This document shows positions 10,597 through 22,039 of a DNA stretch of 64,000 bases, in pieces (position 1 is the first letter of the stretch; every line of letters begins with the position of its first letter). Position numbers and translations under genes: made by a program. A model generated the notes under the pieces. The model ran no database searches and was not told where the DNA came from. It saw only the letters and a list, made by a program, of their open reading frames with translations. Source of the stretch: Saposhnikovia divaricata (lineage: Eukaryota > Streptophyta > Magnoliopsida > Apiales > Apiaceae). The stretch lies in assembly GCA_036435485.1 (NCBI GenBank), contig CM071598.1, forward strand, positions 179,872,148 through 179,936,147. Direction: 5' to 3'.

Positions 10597-11459
10597 CTGG
10601 CAAATATTAATTGGAAAGCTATTATTCATCAATTCAAAAAACAAATGTAAACATACCGACAAAACCCCATAAAGTTCCAACCAGTTCAAAATTTAAATCC
10701 GAAGCACCCTTCGTAAAGTCCCAAATCAAAACTTAAAAAATCCAGTTTGAAAGACCATATGCATATGTAGTTTAAAAAGCTTGAGGCTTTGAAACATTTT
10801 AAACAATCAGAGACATCACCTTGGGTACAAATCGTAAACATTGAAGTGATTATAGTCTGCCAACAAACATAGCCTTAAAAGTATCACAGACATTGAATTG
10901 TGTGACTGCACCTCACCCTCAAAACATAAAACCAATGTATTAATTTATCAGGAGCCTCATTAGCAAAACAGAAAGTTCAACAACATGTTCGTGTGCAGCA
11001 GTTTCATTCAATTTGAACCCAACTATAAACTACCCCAAGTAGTACTTAACAAAAAGTTCCAATCTTTATCGTCTACATCAACTTAAGCAATAGATATATA
11101 AATTCTTGAAACCCATTCATTATTTACAAAAACAGAGAGCAAAAAGTAGTCAAGGGGGCTTACTGCTTAGTCCATATTGAAGGGAAGAGCTTTGAACAAT
11201 TAGCTCTCTTGCCTGTTATGTTTTACTATACTGTTCTTCCATCAATTTTTACAATATTCAAAATTTGTGTTAAATAATTTTACAATTTAAATTAGCAATA
11301 AAAATTACCCCTAATAGCTTATTTTTCTGATGAAACGTTTTTTTTTTTCAATTTCTTGTAATTAAAAACATTTGATATTTACTAATATCCCCTTCTGTGT
11401 ACTTAGAATAAGATTCAATTTCTACTTTTACAAGATAGGTGATTATTTTAAACATTTGC
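10597..11459. other. No gene recognised
   Basis: AT-rich sequence, probably intronic or intergenic host DNA between the solo LTR and the decayed coding block on its right. No motif or repeat stands out. Confidence 0.3.
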
Positions 11460-12139
11460 TATAACCAAAACCAAAAAAACTTTGACATATAAACCTTCAA
11501 ACTCTGTCAGCCTTGTCTGCTTTGTTTGCTTGTATAGGTACTTCTTCAATTCCTGCCTGCAAGCCGCATCACTGAGCTCGCAAGTCAACTTGAACGCCTG
11601 GCCTTTTTTCTTCGCTGTTACCCCAGTGAAGCTCCCATTAAGGCGTCATATTTGATCTAGTTGACAGCCTTCTTACAGCAGTTTGAGGTCTTGGCGTAAG
11701 TACCCAACTTGTAATGTGCATTGCCATCTTCCTGCCTTGTTTTCACCATCACTTTATCACTCTTAATCAGAACTTGTTTTATGTCTGCTGCTGTCTCATT
11801 TGCATTAGTTTCAGCATCATACTTGAGCTCAGCAAAGATGTAATGTTTAAACTTGTTACAAGCATGACAAAAAAACTCAATTTTCTGTGCCTTCAAGCTG
11901 TCTGTGAACTGATCCTTTCCATTTACATCCTTGGACTGGCCTTTGATGTTTACCAATAAATGATAAGTAGAGATGGAAAGGTTGATACCTATAGATAACA
12001 AAAGTAGCTCATATGCAATCACAAGGATCATCGAGGTACATGTAATAGCATCGCAGACCGGCAGATTGTTGACATTTTCAAGAGCTCTCTCTGTTAAGTT
12101 GCAATGAAGAAAATCGACAAGTTTCGAATTCCACCACAA
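11460..12139 (-). pseudogene. Unidentified decayed protein-coding block
   Basis: Minus-strand coding potential runs through two frames. From about 11945 to 11657 it reads protein-like sequence with FFCHACNKFKHYIFAEL, ADIKQVLIKSDKVMVK and LGTYAKTSNCCKKAVN, then a stop at 11657. From about 11633 to 11463 another frame continues with VTAKKKGQAFKLTCELSDA and CRQELKKYLYKQTKQTRL. Together they look like one lysine- and cysteine-rich protein broken by an indel near 11640. The part upstream of 11945 may be intron read through. I do not recognise the family and assign no function. Confidence 0.4.
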
Positions 12140-12168
12140 TCCAGTTCACTCATGTAATAACAAAAGCA

Positions 12169-12354
12169 TCACTGATTCACTGCTGTCCAAATTTCTAAAC
12201 AATTGACAAACCTTCCACATACCGAGTTCCCGAGAGTATTAAAAGGCCTTAGTGGTTCCTGCAATTCTCGTAGATTACATATGAGAGTTAAAATGCTTCC
12301 TACAAGAATGTGTTCATGTAGAATTGTAACGGCCTCTTCCTTGTACAGATTCAA
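12169..12354 (-). pseudogene. Unidentified coding-like fragment
   Basis: A 61-codon minus-strand frame with residues such as EEAVTILHEHILVGSILTLI and LRELQEPLRPFNTLG. It looks like real helical protein, not chance sequence, and lies just upstream of the block at 11460-12139 on the same strand, so both could be exons of one dead gene. No family is recognised. Confidence 0.3.
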
Positions 12355-12870
12355 CCTAGCAAAACCTATTACCCTGTGACTTGAACTTAAAAGAGTCTCA
12401 TATGTAGCTTCTTGTATGAACTTTAGAATAGCTTTTTTCTGGCGTATGAATCTCCATGGCTAGCATTCTTAACTAGCTCATGTTGAAAAATAGAAAATCT
12501 TAAACTCCGATCGGAGAAGTGTCACTACTTTCTGAATGAATAATCTTCTGATTCCATTTCTAATTATTTGTACTCTCTCAAGACTGTTATCAAACACTTT
12601 AGGGGCAGACTTTGCAGGCATGGCAGCTGTCTTTGAAAGAGGGGACTGTGGGGACGAATCGCGATTTATCGGAACAATAAATTGTAATAAAAATCGAATA
12701 TATTTAAATATTTAAATATTTTATAACTATGTATGGGTGATTTATCGATAATTTTTAAAAAATCAAACGATTTTTAGAACACTAATTTTAGGGGTCAAGT
12801 AAAACGGGAATAGTGAAAATCAAGTCAAAAATGTGTAGAATTATATTTTCATAATCATCTATTATATATA
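12355..12870. other. No gene recognised; left flank of the Helitron pair
   Basis: Mixed sequence that becomes strongly AT-rich after about 12690. No ORF of note. It ends at the A/T target of the Helitron at 12871. Confidence 0.3.
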
Positions 12871-13600
12871 CTAGCTTATAACCCGTGCGAAGCACGGGTT
12901 TCTTTTGATAAGTTATAAAATTTATTTAACATTATAATTATGTTTTTATATAATTCTTATTTTTAATAATTTTTTAATTTTAATTTATATAAATTTATAT
13001 AATGAAATGCATGGTTTAAAATTTATTTTGTAAATTCTAAATTAAAAATGTCGTTGACGGGTTCGAACTTTGAATTTTTAGTAAATTAATTTAATCATAT
13101 AATATATCTTATTATTAGATCTAACGATTGTTATTTATTAATAAAAATAATGATTTGTATATATGGTAAGATATTTTTGGATGTATATTAGTGATCTCAA
13201 GATTAATTTTAAATTAAAAAGTACTCCATGTTTTAATTACAAAAATTACTACTAAAAATAATTACGGAAAGATATGGTGTGATATTTTGGATATATATTA
13301 ATTATTGTAATATTAGTTTTAAATTAAATGGTAAAGTTTTTTTAATTAGAAGTAAAATCTTTAGAAAAAATGAATAATTGAGTTGTTGGAACAGAAAAAA
13401 GAGTCCAAGTAGAAGTGGATGAAGGAATTTTAACCAGAATATAACTACGTTAACATTAGTAATTAGCTTTTTGAGTTTTTTTTTTGTAATTTAATTATTT
13501 ATTTTAATAATTAGGATAACCAAACCGAAAACCAAAACTTAGGATAACCAAACCGAAAACCAAAACTTTCAATGTTTCGGCTTTAATATAATAGTATAGA
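12871..13600 (-). mobile_element. Non-autonomous Helitron, 730 bp
   Basis: On the minus strand it begins TCTATACTATTATATTAAAG at 13600 and ends with an ACCCGTGCTTCGCACGGGTT hairpin, a short spacer and CTAG at 12871. The flanking bases are A on the 5' side and T on the 3' side, the A^T insertion site of Helitrons. There is no RepHel ORF. Inside, a 28-bp unit, AGGATAACCAAACCGAAAAC followed by CAAAACTT, occurs twice in tandem (about 13512-13567). Termini match those of the element at 13603-13978, so both could be moved by the same enzyme. Confidence 0.8.
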
Positions 13601-13602
13601 TA

Positions 13603-13978
13603 CTAGCTTATAGCCCGTGCAAAGCACGGGTTATTTTTATTTTTTTTAAATTTGTTTATAGTTTAGTATATATAATATTTTAAACATTATTTTTAGTTTA
13701 GTATTAAATCTAAATTAATATGTTGTTGGTGGGAATCGAACCTTCAACCTTTCTATATAACATAATCTAGTATTAATTTTATATTAAAATGTTGTTGGCA
13801 GGATTCGAACCTTAGACCTTCAACTTTTAGTATTGTTGTATCTAACGGTCATGATCTATTTGAATTGAAGATCTAACGGTTGTAAATGAGGATAACCAAA
13901 AATAAGGGGATAACCAAAAATAAGGGGGTAACCAACTACAAATTATACCCCCTTTCGCTTATTATAATATAGTATAGA
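13603..13978 (-). mobile_element. Non-autonomous Helitron, 376 bp
   Basis: Begins TCTATACTATATTATAATAA at 13978 on the minus strand and ends with the CCCGTGCTTTGCACGGG hairpin and CTAG at 13603, again between A and T. It is close to identical in layout to the element at 36423-36805, so they belong to one family. On the minus strand it carries GGTTCGATTCC and GGTTCGAATCC, both matching the tRNA B-box consensus, about 70 bp apart. Only TA separates it from the Helitron at 12871-13600, with both in the same orientation. Confidence 0.85.
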
Positions 13979-14363
13979 TGTGAGACTTTTTAATGTATTT
14001 GAAATGTCCAATTTACTCCTCATCTTCTGAAATTACTAATTTATCTCTCTTAATTTTTTGAAAAAGTTGTGGTTGGTGGGAATTGAACTTAAGTATCCAA
14101 GTTAATTCATGAGTCTTTTAACCACTACACCACTCAATCACATGTATTTTAAATCAAACACAATATAGATACATGTGTGTGTCGTTTGAGTAAAAAAAAT
14201 TCTAATATTTTAATTAGTGCGACATACTAATAATTTTTTGTCATGATTTTATTTTTACATTTATTTTTTCGGACTATAATATATTATATCAAAATATCAA
14301 TTATTGATACATAAATATATGGTTTGATTATATTATAAAATTGTAATAACAATAATAATCAAC

Positions 14364-14405
<42 letters not shown>
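14364..14405. repeat. (TAA)n microsatellite
   Basis: About 13 uninterrupted copies of a TAA/ATA trinucleotide in an AT-rich setting. Confidence 0.9.
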
Positions 14406-14409
<4 letters not shown>

Positions 14410-14888
14410 TACTATATAACTATTATTCCATTAAACAACCTAAGCACTCATTTATACGTGTTTTTAATAATACACATAATATCGATGTGTGTACCGCTTA
14501 AGCGGCACAATATTTGATTTTATATAAAGAAAAAATATGAAATGCATAATGTATTTTTTATGAAAAATATTAAATATAAGACCAAGTTAATAACTAAAGT
14601 ATTTTATTCATGATTTGAAAGCACCAATTACCCCTAAGTTCCTATTTATATATAGAAGTATTATTTCTTATGGTAATTGAACTTGAACCGTCGAGTTAAA
14701 TTGTGCATCTTCATATCATTAGACCACACATTCACATGTATTTTAAATCATACACACAATATGTATGTGTGTGATATTGATGAAATATTATTAATTAAAT
14801 ATTATTGGATTTTAAATGAGTTTTGGACTTTTTTTTTTATCATTTATCGATTAAAGAATTACGTAAAATACTTTGCTGTTAACTTAGT

Positions 14889-14952
14889 ATAAAACGATAT
14901 TATAATTAATATAATGGATTATAAAACGATATTATAATTAATATAATGGATA
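14889..14952. repeat. Tandem duplication of a 32-bp unit
   Basis: Two adjacent, apparently identical copies of a unit starting TATAAAACGATATTATAATT and ending ATAATGGAT. This points to a recent local slippage or repair event. Confidence 0.9.
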
Positions 14953-15649
14953 TTATCTAACAAGAAATTAGAATAAAAAATATTGAGTTGTTAACGTAAA
15001 TGAAAATTTTATATTACTACACAAGATACAATAATTTTAGTTAAATAATTCGGGTCGTAATAATATTTTGCTTTAAATAGACGAATCCTATAACTAACAC
15101 ATTACCTTTTACATACAAAATAGCTAATGTTCAATTAAAAATATGACATTATGTAGAAAAAAAAGAATCATATATTATATATGTTATATTAATTATGGAG
15201 GTAACTCAATGAAAGTCAAACGGATACCAAAAGAGAAATAAAGGCAAAGAATGCTTAAAATGAAGAAATTAGAAGAAAACAAATAAAAGAGTTACAAATG
15301 TAGTTTTGAGAAGTAAAAGCGTAAGACCTAATAGGTGTTTTAGAATATTTACGATGGTTTTTGATTAGAATCGGGACTGAAACCTACATTCTCAGAATGT
15401 AACATCTTAAAGACTATTTAGTTTCTACCTTGAATATTATTGAAGATCCAGCTAAATGGATGCATCATTTTTGAAGAAAGTTTAGGATTGTAGGTGCTCT
15501 GAAAAATTATCTTAATTAGACAACACCCATTAAACACTCATATTATATTCTATGACCTACAACAAAAAACTAACATGAATGCTATTAGTACAACTCGTAG
15601 TAGTTTCCAAAGTACAAAATTAAATATATTTAAGTAAGTACACAATAAC

Positions 15650-16291
15650 TGTTAACTCGAATAACATGTAGAAGGGGGGTTGAATACAAGTTAAGTAATC
15701 GTGTCTGATTTTTGCTTGATTAAATAAACAAGAACAAATGAATAAATCAACCTTGTTTGTATTAAATAAATCAAATACAAACTCTACCAAAGGTGTACAA
15801 TACCTTTAGCAGCTGCTCTCAATAAAAATCTCTCTCTGTTTGTTCACTCGTATATATACGATGATCACAAATCTCACACTAAGCTCACGCTTTTTACAAT
15901 GATGTAGAGAGAGTATTTATAATGCTTCCTATCAACTAATAACAGAAAGAATAATCTATACATGGTAATCTTCTACCGTCCAGTTGATAGTTTCCAACAA
16001 TGCTTTGATTCTTTTCTTCATGCACACTTCTTTCTATCTTCTGAATACAAGATCCTAAAGTATAGCACTTTCCAATTCTGCAGCTTCGATACAGTCAGGG
16101 TCTGTCTAGTCCCTGAAACTCTGTAGTCCGTGACCTTAGTCTCTGATCAAGTACTATTCACAGTTTCTGCAGATCTTGAAGAACTGATATATCCTTAATC
16201 AAATGCTAAACCCTTTATAAGATCAGGATATTACAAGAAGTGTTATGTCATTCTATTCTACACATCACAACTCATGAATTTATTCTTAACA
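15650..16291 (-). repeat. 3' LTR of the SIRE-like element (642 bp)
   Basis: Bounded by TGTTAACTCG at 15650 and CTTAACA at 16291, in plus-strand reading. It equals the other LTR in length and is preceded (minus strand) by the polypurine tract. Confidence 0.95.
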
Positions 16292-16303
16292 ATCTCCCCC
16301 TAT
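16292..16303 (-). other. Polypurine tract
   Basis: The minus strand reads ATAGGGGGAGAT directly before the 3' LTR. This RNase H-resistant purine run primes plus-strand DNA synthesis. Confidence 0.85.
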
Positions 16304-16523
16304 TTATGCTTTATAACATGAAGCATAAATTTGAGTTGTTGATGTCAAAACCTCTAACAATGCAACTAGAATAGAATATACATGAATCTATTATTTACAT
16401 GAAGTTAAGTCACACAAGTACCTCAATTACTCAATCTGCCTGAATTCTTTTGAGCTGTGAATTGTCTTTGAGAAATTCTTCAAGCAAAGCATCTTCAGTT
16501 TTGGCTAAGACTTCACCAACACT

Positions 16524-17036
16524 CTATTTCAGATCTAACATGTCACCATTATCAGTAATGATTTGATAATGCAGAGCTCTTAACTTGTCTGGCCTGTATC
16601 TGAAGTGATTAAGATTTTCAATAGAAACAGAATCATACTTCCCTTCCATAGCTTGATAAAAGACAAAAGATCCCCCATCATCAACATTGATCTTTAATGA
16701 CTTATACTCAATCTCTTTGTCTTTACCATCATCATCAACATAATGTAGCTTGAAAGGTGGTACATTCTCCTTCTTTGCTCCATACAATCTCTTCAACAAT
16801 TTATCAATTTCACCAGTCCAATGCATAAGCGATGCATTATAATTCTGAGTAACTTCAGCATTTTTGTGTAACAAGAATCGAACATATGATAACTCTTTAT
16901 CCTTCTTGTGATATAAGAATGTAGACAAATCCATCCACCTCACTCTACTATCAGATAAGAAGTATACAAGAAAAACTTCTGTTTCTTCTTTATCAACCAT
17001 TCCTCTTCTTCTATCATATTCTTGATATGTCTTCAC
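16524..17036 (-). pseudogene. SIRE-like accessory protein, C-terminal segment
   Basis: A 170-codon frame at the end of the accessory region, containing RRRGMVDKEETEVFLVYF, KRLYGAKKENVPPFKLHYVD and IENLNHFRYRPDKLRALHYQ. It is rich in charged and aromatic residues, unlike the serine-rich middle segment, and looks like a folded domain. It ends about 230 bp before the polypurine tract. It lies in a different frame from the segment upstream (17416-18792), so at least one frameshift separates them. Function unknown. Accessory ORFs at this place in SIRE elements have been called envelope-like, but no membrane segment is visible here. Confidence 0.5.
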
Positions 17037-17415
17037 TCAAGCTGTGCAGAAATCAACTTATTAAGATGTCTTTGAGTCATCTTTTCACCAAACTCGTCCA
17101 AGAGTGAATGAGGATCAGCCTTTAGCTTTGTAACATCTGTGGTATGCTTTCCAATCTCACTATGACCAAGTCAAGTCCTTTTTCTAGGAATTAGAGATTG
17201 TAAATTTTTGACTCATAGTCCAGTAAGATGGTTCCTTTGTTTCTGAATGAACTTGCTTCTTAACACCAGAAGTAGTAGATTGAACATTTTGTGATTTCAT
17301 CACCTCCTCCTCTGTAAATCCTACATTCTTCAAATTTATAGTAGTCCCTGACACTACATCTTTTACAACTTGTTCCTGTAGAAGAATTGATGCAGTATCT
17401 GGTACTTGAAGAGTT

Positions 17416-20201
17416 TTAGCTTTCTTTGTTACAGACTGACTGACTAGAAACTTGCTTGTCTTTAGATCTTAAACGACCAGATCTACCAGCTTCAGTGCCT
17501 GTACCAACTTTACTTTTTCCTTTTCCAACATTACCACCACTGCCACCACCATCACCCTTATCTCTTCTGTTAGAATTGTCTTCAGTAGCATCAGCCTTAC
17601 AAGTATCTCTGATGACTATTCCTGTTTGTTTCCTCTTAATTGTTTCTATCTCCCCCTTTTTGACATCAGCAACATTTACTCCAAGAGTTTCAGTGAGAGA
17701 ACAAATAAGATTCATCAAAAAAGCCTAATTTTCTATGATAGTGACTTGGTTATCCTCCAATGCTTGAAGTCTATGATAAACAGCTGTTTGAGATTGTTGA
17801 ACACCCTCAAGAACTCTCCGGTGCTTATATAGATGTGTATCAATGTTGGAAGTTACAAAGTGCATAGAGTCATTGGTAGCTTGAAATGCAATATCAATAC
17901 ATGCAACCTGAGTAGCAAGACCTTGAACAGACTGGTTCACAGAAGAAAGATCAGCATTCGAAATTTGATGAGCATCTGCAAGAAGCCCACTTTGATAATT
18001 GAATTCAGCAATGCCCTTAGCATGAGCTAATGCTGTAGGATCTGACACTTCATCTGGATAAATACCATACTTGTTAAAGAAATCCAGTTTGTCCTTGGCT
18101 CTCGTTCTCTCAATTTTACCAATGTGTCTGATAAGTGTGAAAGAATCAGGATCAGTAACAAATTGACTATGAGCAATTTCAGTAGGAAAAATTTGATCCC
18201 AATAGGTAAATGTCTCCTTGTCTTCAGATTCAGCATCAGACTGAGTAGAAATAGTATCATCAATCTGATTGAAGAAATTAAGATGTAAAGGTGTAGCTTT
18301 CTCAAGTGCATGTTCTCTGTCATTAGCTTGAAGGCGTTGAATAAACGTGAAATTCAGAGAATCAAGACCTAGATCATGAGCTTCTACTAGATTAGTAGGC
18401 CACTTTTTATCAAAATAACCAAATGAAGGTTTTGTAACCTTTGCAGATAATGTTTCCTGTAAATCAAGAACTACAGATGTAGAATGATATTCAAGTAAAG
18501 GTACTTGAGTAGAATGACTTACAGCTGCAACTGAATTATCTGAAACTGAAGAAAAAGGTACTACTGCCAAATTTCCAACATTACTCACATCCTGACCTTC
18601 ACCAGTATCCTGTGTGCTAACATTTACAGACTCTGACTCCTCCATAGAGTGATCAGCTTCTGCAAATGTCTCAATCCTAGCTGAGATTGGTAACACATTC
18701 AGAGGGACACTAGGATCATGAGGTAATTCTCCTGGCACATGCTGAGAAAGTGGCTCCCTTAGCCTATCTCCTCTTCTATTGATAGCATCCACAAACCTTT
18801 ATTGATATTGCTGAGCTTTAACTTCAGGCTTTGAATTATGCTTGGCTAAGTCCTGTTTCTCATACATCTTTATGAAAGAGTAAGTACCAGCATCCATACC
18901 AAGATTCTCAGACCAAGATTCAGGAAAAATCTGATCTAAAAAATCAAAAGATGGTTCTTTTCTAGTTTTCTCTCCCTCACTATGGAGTTCATCATCCATA
19001 CACTCATTCTCACTTTGACTTACTAAAGTCAACACTTTTTCTACCTCTCCTTTGCCTGGTCAGGAGCCAGCCTCTTAATTTGTGGATCTATGTCCATCTT
19101 TTCAAGTGTATCACTCAAATTTAGATAAGTGCTCTCATGACCTACAGAAAAATATGGGTTAGGAGAAGTTGTTATACCTGAACTCACATGGAGAGAGGGT
19201 TCCTTATATGTCAAGGGGCTTGAGGTTTTCTCCATGGAGTGAGCTGCTATAGTCTCTGAACCCTCTCAAACATCTACTGTCTTTCCAGAGACTACAGGCT
19301 CCGTTATACCACTTTCAGGGTCTACACTAGACTCTGATGTCTTCAGTAAAACTTCATTAGACACCATAGTTAGTATGTCATCGTCTTTAAGTGTTGTTTA
19401 ATGAGACTAACCCTCAAGGTGGATAGACTCTGACTGAACAATATTTGTTTGATCTTCAAAAAAATCAATCAAAGTCATTCCTCCCATATCATAGGGTATC
19501 TCAATTGCAGTTTCAGCCATCACAGAAGACCTTTCAGCATCAGCTATCACAGTTCCTGAGTCATCCAACCTCTGACTAGATGGTTCTTGTGTTGCAGTGA
19601 CTATGATCTGATCAATCCTACTATCCACCACTGGTGCAATAGTATCTCCTATTGACTGCATTCCACTATCTACTACCTCCTTTTGTTCACCTTGAGCTGG
19701 AGCATCTTCAACAATGAAATCCTTGTGAAACAAGTATGTGTGAAGTGATTGAAGTGCACCATGATTAGAAAGTCCAAATGACTTGCGTAATTCCTTTCTA
19801 ATAGATACATAAAAATGCATCTTCATTAAATCAAGTCGTTGATACAAAAGTCCATATTCTTCAGGAGAAGAGAGTTTTGAAACTCTTTCAGTCAGAAATT
19901 GTAGAACAGGCCTGGAAAGCTTTACTTTGATAGAAATAAGCTTCATAGCCATTCCATATGTCAATGTCATTTCCCATGAAGAATCAAGATTGAGGCCTCT
20001 TTTGCCATTAGCTGTCTTAGATAGAGCTTTATGCTTAGAGACCTGCAAAATATTAGTTGGACTAGACTCTGTGTGTGTAGGTGACAATTGAATCTTTTTC
20101 CTTGTTCTCCTGGTATAGTGAGCAACAGATTTAACTTGAGAAGACTCAAGAGGTGCAGACTCAGTGGTGATCTTGGGTTGAGATCTTTTTTCAATAGACA
20201 C
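17416..20201 (-). pseudogene. SIRE-like accessory protein, serine/acid-rich middle segment
   Basis: Several consecutive minus-strand frames (20201-19407, 19235-19041, 19035-18799, 18792-17725, 17718-17416) read as one long, low-complexity, Ser/Thr/Glu-rich protein. It contains related modules with FDFLDQIFPESW (about 18950), YWDQIFPTEI (about 18200) and FGYFDKKWPTNL (about 18410), each followed by an aspartate and then a tyrosine- or leucine-phenylalanine-containing sequence such as TYSFIKMYEKQ, FTLIRHIGKIE or LNFTFIQRL. These look like three diverged copies of one internal repeat. A basic tail (GKGKSKVGTG, RSGRLRSKDKQ) follows. Nonsense codons and one frame change interrupt it. Function unknown. 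Confidence 0.5.
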
Positions 20202-20273
20202 AGCCTTTTGAGAGACTATACCTAGTAACTATTTTCCCTTTTTAAGAACTACAGTCTTTTGGGAGACTGCAGC

Positions 20274-21470
20274 CTAGCTGTGACTAGGTCCTTCACCTCT
20301 TTCACCTAGCTTAGAAAGTTGAATTGCAACCTTCAATTCTTCTCTCTCAGCAAGAGGTATATCATCATCTTCACTACTAGAACTACTAGAACTAGGAGCT
20401 ACATATCTTCTCTTCTTTACAGCTGATGCCTTTTGAGAAACACCAGAGGTTGCTTTCTTTGAAACAACAGGCTGTGGATCAAAATTTGGTTCTAGAATTA
20501 TTTCAAAGACTGTGATGTTTTGGGTTACTTGGGTAGACACAGGGGGGTCCTCCTCCAATTGAGGTTCCTGAATCATTTCACCACCAAAGAAAGAAGAATT
20601 ATAGAGAGTAGGAAGATGAGTTCTTAGAAGTACATGAACATGATTTGGATGATTTGGATAATTGCAGGTACTTCCTCTGAATTCTTCGCACTGTCCTTCT
20701 TTGTAATATCAGAGAAAATTCTCTTTTGTTGTACATAAGAAAGAACACAATGTTGTCTACTAAACCTGGTATTAGCATTAAGAATAAAATGGTTGATAAA
20801 TAATTGCATAAATCTATGATAATAAACCATATTCCTTCCATTTTTATTAGGACCAAGTTTGATACTCATCTGATTCAATAGAATGTGACCAATGTTAATT
20901 ACTCTGTTATAAAGAAAACTATATCCAATGTGACAAGTAACAACAGTAATTTGTTCAAAAGAACTACATTTACCAGTAAAGCATTTTGCTAATTGATCAA
21001 AGAAGAAAGACCACTCTTTTCTAAGAAAAGGTCTCCTTAACTGGCTCATGTTATCTAAAGGTCCACTATATCCTAGTGAAGATAACATAGTTCTAATATC
21101 ATCATCAGATGGTTCACTAACATAAGGCACATTAACAGGTAAGTGAAGTACTGAATTGACAATAGATTCAGTAATTATAAAAGAATCTTATCCTAGGTTT
21201 AGAACAATCTTACCTGGTTGACCCTGAACAGGATCAACTACCTCAGCATTCTCCTAAGCTTGTGAAACAGCAGCTTGATTAATCTGTGGAGATGATGTCA
21301 AAGCATAACGCAAAGGTCCAATAGCCATAAAATCCATCACTGGGTGAAAATCAGTTGACAGTTGACACTCCATTCTTGTTAGTTATTGCAGTAACATGGT
21401 TGTTTGTCATAAAGTCGAAGTCACCAAAGTTGAAAGCAACTGACTTTGGTAGTTTTCTTTGAGCAGCCAT
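20274..21470 (-). pseudogene. SIRE-like accessory protein, N-terminal segment
   Basis: The likely original start is ATG at 21470 (MAAQRKLPKSVAFNF). A frame break comes after about 39 codons. A better preserved part (21130-20624) reads DIRTMLSSLGYSGPL, RKEWSFFFDQLAKCFTGKCS and YYHRFMQLFINHFI. This resembles the conserved N-terminal domain of accessory proteins that many plant retrotransposons carry between pol and the 3' LTR. After a frame change near 20600 there is a Ser/Lys-rich linker with repeated SQK/SKK motifs. It is transcribed in the sense direction of the element, starting about 1.4 kb after pol ends. Its role in the particle or the host cell is not known. Confidence 0.5.
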
Positions 21471-22039
21471 TGATTTTGATCTGAAAGAACTTAAGAATTC
21501 TTTAAAGAAATTAGTTAATTTGAGAGCTCGAATGATGTTTTTTCCTTAAACAATTTGAATTAGAGGAAAGCAATAAACAATCAGAGTCTCAAAATTAAGA
21601 TATATTAAAAAAATCCTTCAGACCCACTAACCCAAGTTCACTCGTAGATTGACAGGTGTTAGTCCCTGAATAGACGTAATTACCCACGATTTTTGGAAAA
21701 TAAAATCCAAAATTGATTTTAATTTAAATCAGGGTCTATAAAGAATTCAAACAGATTTCAGAGACTAAAATGGAGTTGCATATGTGGCATGTCAGATATT
21801 TTCCTGAAAATAAAACACCAATAATCCATGCAAAATATTTTGATTAGATTTGAAAACGACTTGGAAATATGATAAGGTCAGTCACGCTCGAGGTAATGAT
21901 GTCATTGTTGCATTGAACACCTCAAAAGACTGTCCAGCTTCTCACAATTTTCTATGTAACAACCTGGTATTTTCTGCCTTTCTCCATTCTAAAACCACTC
22001 AAAACTTTCTCTGTAAACACAAAGAAATCTTAAACCACA
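21471..22039. promoter_or_regulatory. Possible divergent promoter between accessory and antisense ORFs
   Basis: This 569-bp interval separates two head-to-head reading frames, the minus-strand accessory ORF (ATG at 21470) and the plus-strand ORF (ATG at 22040). TATA-like words occur for the plus side (CTATAAAG near 21738) and the minus side (AATATATC near 21605). The last 90 bp before 22040 are C/A/T-rich like a plant 5' leader. The geometry is seen; promoter activity is inferred. Confidence 0.3.

Larger units (their letters stand above)
13979..15644. other. AT-rich intergenic DNA
   Basis: No gene. It contains two related stretches holding CACATGTATTTTAAATCA plus a TGTGTGTG-type end (about 14140-14190 and 14730-14780), a microsatellite and a short tandem duplication. 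It forms the left flank of the SIRE-like insertion. Confidence 0.4.

Noticed and set aside
13603..13978. tRNA gene suggested by GGTTCGAATCC
   Set aside because: No cloverleaf or A box could be found around the B-box-like words, and the same sequence occurs in another Helitron copy.
17456..17832. Plus-strand proline-rich and other ORFs opposite the accessory region
   Set aside because: They are shadows of the minus-strand accessory protein; the PPPSPL runs come from glycine/serine codons on the other strand.
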